Positions 35,292 through 43,806 of a stretch of 64,000 nucleotides of DNA are shown here, piece after piece. The translations under genes were made by a program, and so were the position numbers. The notes beneath the pieces were generated by a model. The model did not search any database and was not told where the DNA came from. It was given only the letters and a program-made list of their open reading frames with translations. How positions within the stretch are numbered: the first letter of the stretch is position 1; the number at the start of each line of letters is the position of its first letter. Source of the stretch: JAJPKK01 sp963802745 (GTDB taxonomy: Bacteria > Pseudomonadota > Alphaproteobacteria > Rhizobiales > Xanthobacteraceae); contig CAWDKL010000086.1 in assembly GCA_963802745.1 (NCBI GenBank), positions 62,001 through 126,000 on the forward strand, given 5' to 3'.

Positions 35292-36352
35292 TCCCCATCG
35301 AAGGCGGCGGTGCGCTGAACGAGACGACCAGATCGGCTCAGAATGATACGATCTTGAGTCCAGAATTCTATACCACTGATTTCGCTGCGCTGGACGCTAC
35401 CGATGTAACGCCGGTGCGTGCCGAATGGGATGAGCTTCTGGCTGAAATGCGCAGCGATCCCAACCAAGGCCATTTCATCCGAACCGACGAGTTCAAGATG
35501 GACCTGGAGCAGCTGCCGGCTCCGCTGCGCAAGGAATTCGTGGACTTCCTCGTCAGCTCCGTCACCGCGGAGTTTTCCGGCTGTGTGCTCTATGCGGAAA
35601 TGAAGAAGCGGGCAAACAATCCGGATATCCGCGATCTGTTCGGATTCATGGCGCGGGACGAGGCAAGGCATGCCGGGTTCATCAACGACGCCCTGAAGGA
35701 CTTCGGCATCGGCGTGGATCTGGGGTTCCTCACCAAGACCAAGAAGTATACCTACTTCCAGCCGAAGTTCATTTTCTACGCGACCTATCTTTCGGAAAAA
35801 ATCGGCTACGCGCGTTATATCACGATCTACCGGCTGCTGGAGCGGCACCCGGATCGGCGGTTTCATCCGATCTTCAAATGGTTCTATCGGTGGTGCAACG
35901 ACGAATTCCGGCATGGGGAAGCTTTTGCACTGCTGATGCGGGCCAATCCAAAATTGCTGACCGGTATCAATAAGCTGTGGGTCCGCTTCTTCGTCCTTGC
36001 GGTGTTCGCCACGATGTATGTGCGCGACCATGGGCGTCCGGAATTCCACGCCGCATTGGGCGTAGACCCGACCGATTACGACATGACGGTGTTCCGGATC
36101 ACGTCGGAAATTTCGCGGCAAGTGTTTCCCGTGACGCTGGATATCGACAGCCCGCAGTTCCAGGCCGGACTTGACCGGTTATGGCGGATATCGGAAGGGA
36201 TCGCCGAGGCGCGCGCCAAGGGCGGATTCGTCAACCAGTTCAAGCGTGCCGGGTTGGTCGCCGCTGCGGCGGCCACGTTATTGCGGCTCTATCTGCTGCC
36301 CGCCAAGAACAACGCGCTGCCGGAGCATGTTCGTTTGCAGCCGGCCTGGTAA
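35288..36352 (+). CDS. acsF: Aerobic Mg-protoporphyrin IX monomethyl ester cyclase AcsF
   Basis: Oxygen-dependent di-iron cyclase forming ring E. Iron ligands are in FMARDEARHAGFIND and WCNDEFRHGEAFA. It begins with a short leader and SPEFYTTDFAALDATDV. 354 residues, intact. AcsF implies that the pigment can be made in the presence of oxygen; no anaerobic bchE is seen in the window. GGGAGA precedes ATG 35288. Confidence 0.96.
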   Translation: MIPIEGGGALNETTRSAQNDTILSPEFYTTDFAALDATDVTPVRAEWDELLAEMRSDPNQGHFIRTDEFKMDLEQLPAPLRKEFVDFLVSSVTAEFSGCVLYAEMKKRANNPDIRDLFGFMARDEARHAGFINDALKDFGIGVDLGFLTKTKKYTYFQPKFIFYATYLSEKIGYARYITIYRLLERHPDRRFHPIFKWFYRWCNDEFRHGEAFALLMRANPKLLTGINKLWVRFFVLAVFATMYVRDHGRPEFHAALGVDPTDYDMTVFRITSEISRQVFPVTLDIDSPQFQAGLDRLWRISEGIAEARAKGGFVNQFKRAGLVAAAAATLLRLYLLPAKNNALPEHVRLQPAW

Positions 36353-36357
36353 CGGTC

Positions 36358-37305
36358 ATGTCGCAAATCGCCCCGCCAATTCTGTTCGGACTGTTCGTCT
36401 GGTGGTTTAGCACCGGGGCGGTACTTTACATCGTGAGGCTCGAAAACGCGACTCTGGTTAATGCTGCGGCCACAATCGTATTGGCGGCAGCGGCCATGGG
36501 TTTGATGGTTGGCAAGCAGCTCTCGACCGTCGCCGGCGCCTATCTGGCGTTCGCATGCGCGATCCTGATCTGGAGCTGGGCGGAAATCACGTTCTTGTCC
36601 GGTTTGCTCACGGGACCGAAGGCGCGTCCCTGTCCGCCCGGCTGCACCGGCTTTCGCCGCGCCGGACATGCCATCAACGCAATCCTCTACCATGAGCTGG
36701 CGTTACTCGCGTTGGCGGCATTGGTCGTGACCCTAACGTGGGACGGAAGCAACCAGACGGCAACCGCAACCTTCGTGATATTATGGACTATGCGACTGAG
36801 CGCCAAGCTAAACTTGTTTCTTGGCGTTCCGATCCTCAATGACGAGTTTCTGCCCCGGCCGCTCGAACATCTGAAAACCTTTTTTGTGCGCCGAGCGACG
36901 AACGTGCTGTTTCCGGTGACTGTGACCAGCGCGACGGTCGCCGCTTCGTGGCTCGTGATGCAAGCCTCATCCGTCGGCGGGGCATTCGCGGCGGCGCAGT
37001 ATATGCTGCTTGCGACCCTGTTGGGCCTCGCGATCATCGAGCACTGGTTCATGGTGGTTCCGCTGCCGATTGGGGCGTTGTGGCAGTGGAGCATGCGGTC
37101 CGATCGAGCGCCACAGATCGGCTCCGTAGAGGCGTCCGCCTGTCCGGACGCGGTACGGATTGCCGAACGAGACGGGGCTTGTGACCGCTCCGGCCTGCCG
37201 GCACCGGCGCTGCGACCGGATCGCGCCGATGGGGCATATCGGGCGGCGGCCGATCCGCTAACGCCGGATCATCACAAGCGTTCGCAACCGCTGCTGGCAA
37301 ACTGA
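36358..37305 (+). CDS. puhE: Photosynthetic complex assembly protein PuhE
   Basis: A 315-residue polytopic membrane protein with about seven helices. FLSGLLTGPKARPCPPGCTG and RLSAKLNLFLGVPILNDEFLP are the family landmarks (DUF3623). PuhE is thought to tune bacteriochlorophyll production or complex assembly. The C-terminal 55 residues are hydrophilic and Asp/Arg-rich, probably cytoplasmic. ATG 36358 is 5 bp after the acsF stop. hemA begins 8 bp downstream. Confidence 0.9.
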   Translation: MSQIAPPILFGLFVWWFSTGAVLYIVRLENATLVNAAATIVLAAAAMGLMVGKQLSTVAGAYLAFACAILIWSWAEITFLSGLLTGPKARPCPPGCTGFRRAGHAINAILYHELALLALAALVVTLTWDGSNQTATATFVILWTMRLSAKLNLFLGVPILNDEFLPRPLEHLKTFFVRRATNVLFPVTVTSATVAASWLVMQASSVGGAFAAAQYMLLATLLGLAIIEHWFMVVPLPIGALWQWSMRSDRAPQIGSVEASACPDAVRIAERDGACDRSGLPAPALRPDRADGAYRAAADPLTPDHHKRSQPLLAN

Positions 37306-37313
37306 GGTGTCCA

Positions 37314-38525
37314 ATGGACTACGAAGGCTTTTTCAAAGGTCATGTCGACGGTTTGCGAAAGGAAGGACGGTACCGCGTTTTCGCCGATCTTGAGCGCAGC
37401 GTAGGGGACTTTCCGCGCGCGACCTACCACAGCAGTCGCGGTCCGGTGACGGTGACGGTGTGGTGCTCCAACGATTATCTCGGGATGGGCCAGCATCCGG
37501 ATGTGGTCGGTGCGATGCACGAGGCGCTTGACCGGTGCGGCGCCGGAGCCGGCGGAACGCGCAATATTTCGGGCACGAACCATTATCATGTGCTGCTCGA
37601 ACGCGAACTCGCTGATCTGCACGGCAAGCCGGATGCGCTGCTATTTACGTCCGGGTATGTATCGAATTGGGCAACGCTGGGCACACTTGCTTCAAGCTTG
37701 CGCGGCTGCGTGGTATTCTCAGACGCGCAAAATCATGCCTCGATGATCGAAGGCATCCGCTATAGCGGTGCTCAAAAGCAGATATTTGCGCATAACGATC
37801 CCAAGGATCTCGACCGGCAACTCGCGGCCTTTGACGCTGACACGCCGAAGCTCGTCGCGTTCGAATCGGTATATTCCATGGATGGCGACATCGCGCCGAT
37901 CGCGGAGTTGTGCGACGTGGCCGAGGCGCACGGTGCCATGACGTATCTCGACGAAGTCCACGCCGTCGGCCTCTATGGCCCACGCGGCGGTGGCATTGCG
38001 GAACGCGAGGGCCTGAGCAGCCGGCTCACGGTGATCGAAGGGACGCTGGCCAAAGGCTTCGGCGTGGTCGGCGGCTATATCGCGGCTTCAACGGCGCTTT
38101 GCGATTTCGTTCGCAGCTGTGCGTCGGGGTTCATCTTCACCACGTCGCTGCCGCCGGCCGTGGCGGCGGGTGCGCTCGCCAGCGTGCGGCATGTGAAGCA
38201 AAGTTCGCTCGAACGGCAACGTCACCAGGAGCGTGTGGCGATGTTGCGTCGGCAACTCGACGCCGTTGGGGTTCCGCATCTGGCCAACCAAAGCCATATC
38301 GTTCCCATCATCGTCGGCGATGCAACATTGTGTAAAATGATCAGCGATCGCTTGCTCGACCATCACGGCGTCTATGTGCAGCCGATCAACTATCCGACGG
38401 TGCCGCGCGGCACCGAGCGGCTGCGGTTGACCCCAACGCCGCTGCATAGCGATAGTGACATCGCACATCTGGTGCGTTCGCTCGCGGCGGTGTGGTCGGA
38501 TTTCGGCCTTCGGCAGGCCGCCTAG
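37314..38525 (+). CDS. hemA: 5-aminolevulinate synthase
   Basis: PLP enzyme condensing glycine and succinyl-CoA, the first step of tetrapyrrole synthesis (Shemin pathway). The start is MDYEGFFKGHVDGLRKEGRY; GTRNISGTNHYHVLLERELA, YLDEVHAVGLYGPRGGGIAE and the lysine in EGTLAKGFGVVGGY mark the active site. 403 residues, intact. Its place at the end of the bchF-puhE run ties tetrapyrrole supply to pigment synthesis; another hemA may exist elsewhere. Confidence 0.96.
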   Translation: MDYEGFFKGHVDGLRKEGRYRVFADLERSVGDFPRATYHSSRGPVTVTVWCSNDYLGMGQHPDVVGAMHEALDRCGAGAGGTRNISGTNHYHVLLERELADLHGKPDALLFTSGYVSNWATLGTLASSLRGCVVFSDAQNHASMIEGIRYSGAQKQIFAHNDPKDLDRQLAAFDADTPKLVAFESVYSMDGDIAPIAELCDVAEAHGAMTYLDEVHAVGLYGPRGGGIAEREGLSSRLTVIEGTLAKGFGVVGGYIAASTALCDFVRSCASGFIFTTSLPPAVAAGALASVRHVKQSSLERQRHQERVAMLRRQLDAVGVPHLANQSHIVPIIVGDATLCKMISDRLLDHHGVYVQPINYPTVPRGTERLRLTPTPLHSDSDIAHLVRSLAAVWSDFGLRQAA

Positions 38526-38614
38526 CGGCAAGTCGCACCGCGCAGCAGGCAAAATAGGCTTTACGCGGGCGGAGTGGCGATGGAGGCGAAATCGCGGGAC
38601 CGGGGACTTTTGCG

Positions 38615-39973
38615 ATGACGACCGCTTCGGTTGGTATGCCCTTCGCGACTAATCCGCCAAGCGGCCAACTTCCCCGAATCGTCGTCGTTGGCGGCGGTGC
38701 CGGGGGACTCGAACTGGTAACGCGCCTGGGCGATCGGCTCGGGCGTCGCGGAAAGGCGGATATCGCGCTCATCGAGAAAGCCCGCACCCACCTCTGGAAG
38801 CCGCTTTTGCACGAGGTCGCTGCCGGAAGCATGGACGTGTCCCGGCACGAGCTCGACTATCTGGCCCAGGCCTATTGGCATGGTTTCCGCTATCGCTTCG
38901 GCGAGATGATCGGTCTCGATCGGGCGCGACGGCTTGTGCATTTGGCGGCGAATTTCGATGAGGCCGGCCGTGTCATTACGCCTGTGCGGTCGTTCGGCTA
39001 TGATACGCTGGTGATCGCAATCGGCAGTGTCACCAATGATTTTGGTACGCCCGGCGTCAAGGATTATGCGATTGCGCTCGATACGCCGGAACAGGCGCAG
39101 GTGTTCAACCGGCGCCTCATCAACGCGTGCATACGCGCCCACACCCAGCAGGAGCCGGTCCGGCCGGGGCAGCTTCATGTGGTCATCATCGGAGCGGGAG
39201 CCACCGGGACGGAACTGTCGGCCGAACTTCACCGCACCTTGCGCGGCTTGGTCGCCTACGGGCTCGATAAAATCGATCCGGACAAGGACCTGAAAATCAC
39301 GCTGGTGGAAGCCGCCGACCGGATCGTCCCGGCACTCCCGCCGCGGCTATCCAATGCAACGGCGGCGCTGCTCGGCCGGCTCGGCGTCGAGATCAGGACC
39401 GGTGCCAGGGTGACGGAGGTGCGGCCGGACGGCGTGCTGTTGGCAAGCGGTGAGTTCATGCCTTCGGAACTGGTAGTCTGGGCGGCAGGCGTGCGCGGCC
39501 CACAGGTGCTCGCAGACCTGGATGGCTTGGAAGCAAGCCCGTCGCGTCAACTCGTGGTCCGCCCGACGCTGCAGACGACCCGCGACGACAATATCTTCGC
39601 CATCGGGGACTGTGCGTGGTTAGTGCCGGAGGGAGAGCAGCGCCCGATCCCGCCGCGCGCCCAGGCGGCACATCAGCAGGCATCCCACCTGTTAAAGCAG
39701 ATCATGCGCGGATTGAAGGGCGAACCGCCAAAACCTTTCGTTTACCGCGATTTCGGGTCGCTGGTATCGCTTGGCGAGTTTTCCACGGTCGGCAACTTGA
39801 TGGGGTTCGTCACCGGCAAAGGGATGATGATCGAAGGGTATGTGGCACGGCTGATGTACCGGTCGCTATACAAGATGCACGAGTTGGCGCTGCACGGGCC
39901 GTTGAAAGTCACTCTCGATACCCTGGCCCGCGCTTTGACGCGGCGCACCGAACCGCAGGTCAAGCTCCATTGA
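38615..39973 (+). CDS. ndh: Type II NADH:quinone dehydrogenase (NDH-2)
   Basis: Single-subunit, non-proton-pumping NADH dehydrogenase, peripheral on the membrane. Two nucleotide-binding motifs are visible: IVVVGGGAGGLELVTRLG (FAD) and VVIIGAGATGTELSAEL (NADH). NIFAIGDCAWLVPEGE is the third FAD contact. The C-terminal region (YRSLYKMHELALHGPLKV) is the amphipathic membrane anchor. 452 residues. It may adjust the redox state of the quinone pool during photosynthesis; that link is inferred from position only. Confidence 0.9.
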   Translation: MTTASVGMPFATNPPSGQLPRIVVVGGGAGGLELVTRLGDRLGRRGKADIALIEKARTHLWKPLLHEVAAGSMDVSRHELDYLAQAYWHGFRYRFGEMIGLDRARRLVHLAANFDEAGRVITPVRSFGYDTLVIAIGSVTNDFGTPGVKDYAIALDTPEQAQVFNRRLINACIRAHTQQEPVRPGQLHVVIIGAGATGTELSAELHRTLRGLVAYGLDKIDPDKDLKITLVEAADRIVPALPPRLSNATAALLGRLGVEIRTGARVTEVRPDGVLLASGEFMPSELVVWAAGVRGPQVLADLDGLEASPSRQLVVRPTLQTTRDDNIFAIGDCAWLVPEGEQRPIPPRAQAAHQQASHLLKQIMRGLKGEPPKPFVYRDFGSLVSLGEFSTVGNLMGFVTGKGMMIEGYVARLMYRSLYKMHELALHGPLKVTLDTLARALTRRTEPQVKLH

Positions 39974-40022
39974 AAATCACCGGCCCGCTTATCGATCGCA
40001 ACGAGAAACCAACGCCTGCGGT

Positions 40023-40433
40023 TTAACCCGTCCCGGCGACCTTAGCGGTTACCAAATAAGCCACCAACGCCGCGATGGCGCCGAGCACGGTGCCCCAGGC
40101 CATATCGATTGCGGTGACCTGAACGGTCCAATTCCGCAGCGTTGCGTAATTGCTGAGATCGTAGGTTGCGTAGGTAAAGAAGCCGAACAGCGCACCATAA
40201 CCCACCGCCATCGCGGTTGATTCGCTTTTAAGCGCGGGAAGCACGGCGAAGATCAAAAGTCCGACCGGGAACAGCAAGTAGAAGATGATGGCCGGCGGCA
40301 GGTTGACCCCGGGGATGAGTATATCGCCGAGCGCAGGACGATAGACCCGGTTCACCATCAACCCGAGCCAGACCATGTCGGCTGCCACGAAGGCCACGAA
40401 TGCGGCCGCATATGCGGTGACGTAGGTGATCAT
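40023..40433 (-). CDS. DUF2177 family membrane protein
   Basis: A 136-residue protein with four predicted membrane helices. AADMVWLGLMVNRVYRP and FGFFTYATYDLSNYATLRNW are the DUF2177 signature. The function is unknown. It converges with the NDH-2 gene, with 49 bp between the stops. Confidence 0.8.
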   Translation of the reverse strand: MITYVTAYAAAFVAFVAADMVWLGLMVNRVYRPALGDILIPGVNLPPAIIFYLLFPVGLLIFAVLPALKSESTAMAVGYGALFGFFTYATYDLSNYATLRNWTVQVTAIDMAWGTVLGAIAALVAYLVTAKVAGTG

Positions 40434-40478
40434 CGGCGCCTCATTTTATGGATGTTTGGACGTTTGCCTGTGGCAGGC

Positions 40479-41126
40479 TCACGGTTCCGCCGGGGCATTC
40501 ACGACCGCCATGAACTCCGCGCGGGTCGCCGGGTTATCGCGAAAACAGCCGAGCATGCGGCTCGTAATCAGGTCGGTGCCGTGCTTGTGGACGCCGCGAC
40601 TGGTCATGCAGTGGTGTTTTGCCTTGATCAGTACCGCCACCCCCCGCGGCTCCAGCGCCGCGCGGATGGTGTCGGCGATCTGCGCCGTCAGCCGTTCCTG
40701 GATTTGTAGCCGTCGGGCATAGGCATCGACCACGCGGGCGAGCTTGGAAATGCCGACAACGCGCTGATCGGGTACATAGGCAACCCATGCGCGGCCGATG
40801 ATCGGCGCCACATGGTGCTCGCAATGACTTTCGAATGGGATGCCCCTGAGCACCACCATTTCGTCATACCCGCTGGTTTCCGAAAACGTCTTTTGCAGTA
40901 TTTTTGCCGGCTCTTGGAGGTAGCCGGAAAAATATTCTTGGTAAGCACGAACCAGTCGTGAAGGCGTCTCGTGCAAGCCGTCCCGGTCGGGGTCCTCGCC
41001 GATCCAGCGAAGAATGATGCGGAATGCGTCCTCGGCTTCCTTATCGGACGGTCTCACGTTCCCGCGCTCAGCGCGTCGCACTCGCACTCGCACCGCAATG
41101 GCGACCGATGGGGTGGACGACAGCAT
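40479..41126 (-). CDS. folE: GTP cyclohydrolase I
   Basis: First enzyme of tetrahydrofolate (and tetrahydropterin) synthesis. Zinc and active-site residues lie in GIPFESHCEHHVAPIIGRAWVAY and AKHHCMTSRGVHKHGTDLI. 215 residues; the first 25 are probably disordered and the start is not certain. DUF2177 follows 45 bp downstream on the same strand. Confidence 0.93.
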   Translation of the reverse strand: MLSSTPSVAIAVRVRVRRAERGNVRPSDKEAEDAFRIILRWIGEDPDRDGLHETPSRLVRAYQEYFSGYLQEPAKILQKTFSETSGYDEMVVLRGIPFESHCEHHVAPIIGRAWVAYVPDQRVVGISKLARVVDAYARRLQIQERLTAQIADTIRAALEPRGVAVLIKAKHHCMTSRGVHKHGTDLITSRMLGCFRDNPATRAEFMAVVNAPAEP

Positions 41127-41303
41127 TCATTCTCGGGCCTCGCATCTCGCCGTATTGCGCGGCGGCTCTGTGTATGTGCGCCGCACCTTCCTTACGATGA
41201 AACGAGCGCAGCCGGGCTTTGGATCACTGGTTATGTGTCACTGCCTTCGCGGTGCGCCCATCAATACTCACATCCCGATCGGCACGGTCCTGAGCTCCAG
41301 CGT

Positions 41304-41320
41304 CTCTCACTTCGTGAGAG
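41304..41320 (-). terminator. Hairpin downstream of the rpoE-chrR-DUF1295 run
   Basis: CTCTCAC (41304-41310) pairs with GTGAGAG (41314-41320) over a 3-base loop, 28 bp past the DUF1295 stop. No clear T-run follows on the minus strand. It could end the rpoE operon transcript. Confidence 0.4.
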
Positions 41321-41348
41321 GTGAACAGGTGAGGAGGTCGGCCCACGA

Positions 41349-42158
41349 TCACCAGATTGGGAGCGGCAGGAACGGCCGGGTCCGGCGCTGATAGGCGCGG
41401 TATGCATCGCCCCGCGTCCGCAACATATGCTCTTCGAGCGGCGGCACGCCGGAGACGTGCACCAGCACCCAATACATGCACAGCGGCGCCAGCGCGGCGA
41501 ACCAGCCGAACGGATTGTAACCGGCAAGGTCAACGGCGATCACCGGGTAGGCGACCCAGGCCAGCCACTCGAAGAAATAGTTGGGGTGCCGCGACCATCG
41601 CCACAGGCCGGCGTCGCACACGGTCCCGCAATTCGCAGGATTGGATTTGAACCGCCGCAGCTGCCGGTCCGCGATTGCCTCTCCCAAAATGGCTCCGGCC
41701 AAGATGGCGACGCCCAAAAGGTCCTGGATACGCAAATTCGGATCCGGATTGTGGGCGGCAAGCGCAACGGCGGCCACCAATATCACGCCGACGGCGGCCT
41801 GCGACTGCAGGAAGCCGAACATGCCCCACTTGGCGTCCGCTCCCCATTGCACGATCAGCTGACGGTAACGCGGATCGTCGCCGGTCAAGCGGGAGCGCGC
41901 CGCGATATGCAGCCCAAGCCGCAGGCTCCAGGCCGCCACCAAAATGCCGACGGCGACTTGGCGCCAGCCCGGCCACGCCAGGTGCCCCAGCGGAGCCAAT
42001 GCGGCGAGCAGTCCGACGCCCCCGGTCCCGAGGGTCCAGGTGACGTCGATCCAGCCGGTGCGGTCATAAGCCTGCTGGAAGCACCACGCCGCCGCCATGA
42101 TGGCGGCCAGCGCGATGGTTGCGCAGAGCACGACGAGCACGAGGTGAAGGAAGCTCAT
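41349..42158 (-). CDS. DUF1295 family membrane protein (steroid 5-alpha-reductase-like)
   Basis: A 269-residue integral membrane protein with about seven helices; the C-terminal part LWRWSRHPNYFFEWLAWVAY is the isoprenylcysteine methyltransferase/steroid-reductase-like signature. It follows chrR by 12 bp. DUF1295 genes often travel with cyclopropane-synthase-like methyltransferases and FAD oxidoreductases, all present here across the divergent promoter, suggesting a joint role in membrane lipid modification under singlet oxygen. The reaction is not known to me. Confidence 0.8.
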   Translation of the reverse strand: MSFLHLVLVVLCATIALAAIMAAAWCFQQAYDRTGWIDVTWTLGTGGVGLLAALAPLGHLAWPGWRQVAVGILVAAWSLRLGLHIAARSRLTGDDPRYRQLIVQWGADAKWGMFGFLQSQAAVGVILVAAVALAAHNPDPNLRIQDLLGVAILAGAILGEAIADRQLRRFKSNPANCGTVCDAGLWRWSRHPNYFFEWLAWVAYPVIAVDLAGYNPFGWFAALAPLCMYWVLVHVSGVPPLEEHMLRTRGDAYRAYQRRTRPFLPLPIW

Positions 42159-42170
42159 CGGCCGGCTCGA

Positions 42171-42827
42171 TCACAGGTGGATGAACGGCTGAACGAGACG
42201 GCCGATGGCGCCCTTGAGCCGCAACTCGCCCTGCATGGCGACGAGGCAAAGGCAGTCCGCGCCGGCATCGACGACGGGCTGGTGATCGACGGTCTCGTCG
42301 CCGAGGTCGAAATCACCCGGACCGAAATGGCCTCCGGTATGCCGGAATGCGCCCGCCAGAACACAGGTCATCTCGATTCCCGTATGGGAATGGGGAAGCA
42401 TTTTCGTGCCGGGCCCGGATCTCAGCAGGAACACCCGCGTCGCGCTCGGCCACGGCAGGTCGATCCGGCGCAGATGCACGCGCGGGGCGATCCAGCGCCA
42501 GTCACCGAACCGATAGCGGCGCAAGAACTTCGGCAGGCCGGCAACGTCTGCGGCGACACCGATCTCGTGCGCCGCGTCGTCGAGGTCGTCAGCATTTTGC
42601 GGCTGGGCGATGCGCGCCTCGACTTCGGCGAGCGCATTCGCCGCCATCGGGGCCGGCGGCAGGTTGATCACGACGGTGCCGCCGACATGCTCCATAGCAT
42701 GGGCGAAGCCGCGGCACGACGCGCAGGAAACCAGATGCGTCGCAATGGCGACATGTTGGCCGAGATCGAGCGTACCGGCCGCAAACGCCACCAGCATCGG
42801 TTCGTCCGGATGGTGCCTAATGGTCAT
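42171..42827 (-). CDS. chrR: Anti-sigma factor ChrR
   Basis: Zinc-binding anti-sigma factor that holds RpoE inactive until singlet oxygen is formed. The N-terminal domain has the zinc motif H-x3-C-x2-C in THLVSCASCRGF. The C-terminal cupin domain includes MLPHSHTGIEMTCVLAGAF and GDFDLGD, with metal-binding histidines. 218 residues. Its start overlaps the rpoE stop (ATGA at 42824-42827), as expected for a sigma/anti-sigma pair. Confidence 0.93.
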   Translation of the reverse strand: MTIRHHPDEPMLVAFAAGTLDLGQHVAIATHLVSCASCRGFAHAMEHVGGTVVINLPPAPMAANALAEVEARIAQPQNADDLDDAAHEIGVAADVAGLPKFLRRYRFGDWRWIAPRVHLRRIDLPWPSATRVFLLRSGPGTKMLPHSHTGIEMTCVLAGAFRHTGGHFGPGDFDLGDETVDHQPVVDAGADCLCLVAMQGELRLKGAIGRLVQPFIHL

Positions 42828-43414
42828 GGTTCATCACCAAGGAGGCTGCGCAGCCGGTTCATCGCCAGGCGCAAACGCGACTTGACGGTGCCGAGCGGTA
42901 TTTCAAGAAGCTGGGCGATTTCCGCATGAGCCTTCTCCTCAAAGAAGGACAGCTCCACCACCCGCAATTGATCGGGGCCCAAAAGCTTGAGCGCCGAACG
43001 CACCCGCGCTTCCGATTGCGCAACGGCGACCTGAGAGTCGGGCAGCGGCATGTCGTCGATATCGAACTCGGCCTCTATTTCGGACAGCGTGACGGCGCCG
43101 CGGCGGTTTTCCCGTCGAAACGCGTCGATCCGCAGATTGCGCGCGATCGCAAAAATCCAGGCGCCGGCTCCGGCGCTCGCAGGGTCGAACAAGGCTGCCT
43201 TCCGCCAAACCGTCAGCATGGTTTCCTGCGCCAATTCCTCTGCACCGGCTTCCGTGAGCCCCGAGCGCTGCATGTAGGTCTTGATGCGTGGCGCAAAATA
43301 TTCGAACAGGCGGGCAAATGCGGCGCGATCTCCGCGCGCCCCGATGGCCGCGATCAGGGCGGCCCATTCCGCGGAGGCCGCATGCCGGGCCGCATCGTCG
43401 TTCTCAACGGACAT
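42824..43414 (-). CDS. rpoE: ECF sigma factor RpoE (singlet-oxygen response)
   Basis: Group-IV sigma factor: region 2 (FEYFAPRIKTYMQRSGLTEA, EELAQETMLTVWRKAALFDP) and region 4 (GPDQLRVVELSFFEEKAHAE, then IPLGTVKSRLRLAMNRL). ATG 43414 (MSVENDDAARHAA) is preferred over ATG 43513 because the predicted promoter -10 sits at 43520-43524, which would make 43513 nearly leaderless, and the extra 33 residues are low-complexity. 196 residues. Operon with chrR and DUF1295; probably self-activated. Confidence 0.92.
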   Translation of the reverse strand: MSVENDDAARHAASAEWAALIAAIGARGDRAAFARLFEYFAPRIKTYMQRSGLTEAGAEELAQETMLTVWRKAALFDPASAGAGAWIFAIARNLRIDAFRRENRRGAVTLSEIEAEFDIDDMPLPDSQVAVAQSEARVRSALKLLGPDQLRVVELSFFEEKAHAEIAQLLEIPLGTVKSRLRLAMNRLRSLLGDEP

Positions 43415-43519
43415 GACCGGCGCGCGCTTGCGGCCGCGTCCCGCGTTCCGACCCGATCGCGACGCCGGAACGAGCACGGCAACCGGAGGCGGACATCGGA
43501 CTGCGGTCTGCATGTGTCA

Positions 43520-43582
43520 CAGAACGCGCCGTTCCGGCATTTGGATCACCGGGTGATCCAAATGCCGCGTTCGGCCGTTCTG
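43520..43582. promoter_or_regulatory. Symmetric divergent RpoE-type promoter
   Basis: A perfect 16-bp inverted repeat with one central base spans 43538-43570, with arms CGGCATTTGGATCACC and its complement. It places TGATCC, the RpoE -35 element, on each strand (43554-43559 plus; complement of 43543-43548 minus). Exactly 18 bp downstream of each lies TTCTG (43578-43582 plus; complement of 43520-43524). One promoter faces rpoE-chrR-DUF1295, the other the FAD oxidoreductase/DUF1365/Cfa genes. Confidence 0.7.
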
Positions 43583-43806
43583 ACTTGGCAGGGAGCTGAG
43601 GAACACTTTCCGATCTTTTTCCGACACCGCTGCAGCGATGGCGATCTTGAAAGACGGCGCCGGTGCGTTCCGCGCGCTCGCGCTTCGAGGTGACGGGCTG
43701 CGCGCTGAACGTCGGAACGAGCCGGGAACCCCAACCTCCCTGCCGCCTCCCGCAGACGTGCACCTGCCGTCGTCCTCCCATCTGCCGCACGGAACCATCA
43801 CCGAAC

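Noticed and set aside
43513..43513. rpoE start at ATG 43513
   Set aside because: It coincides with the expected transcription start of the RpoE-type promoter and adds a low-complexity basic stretch.
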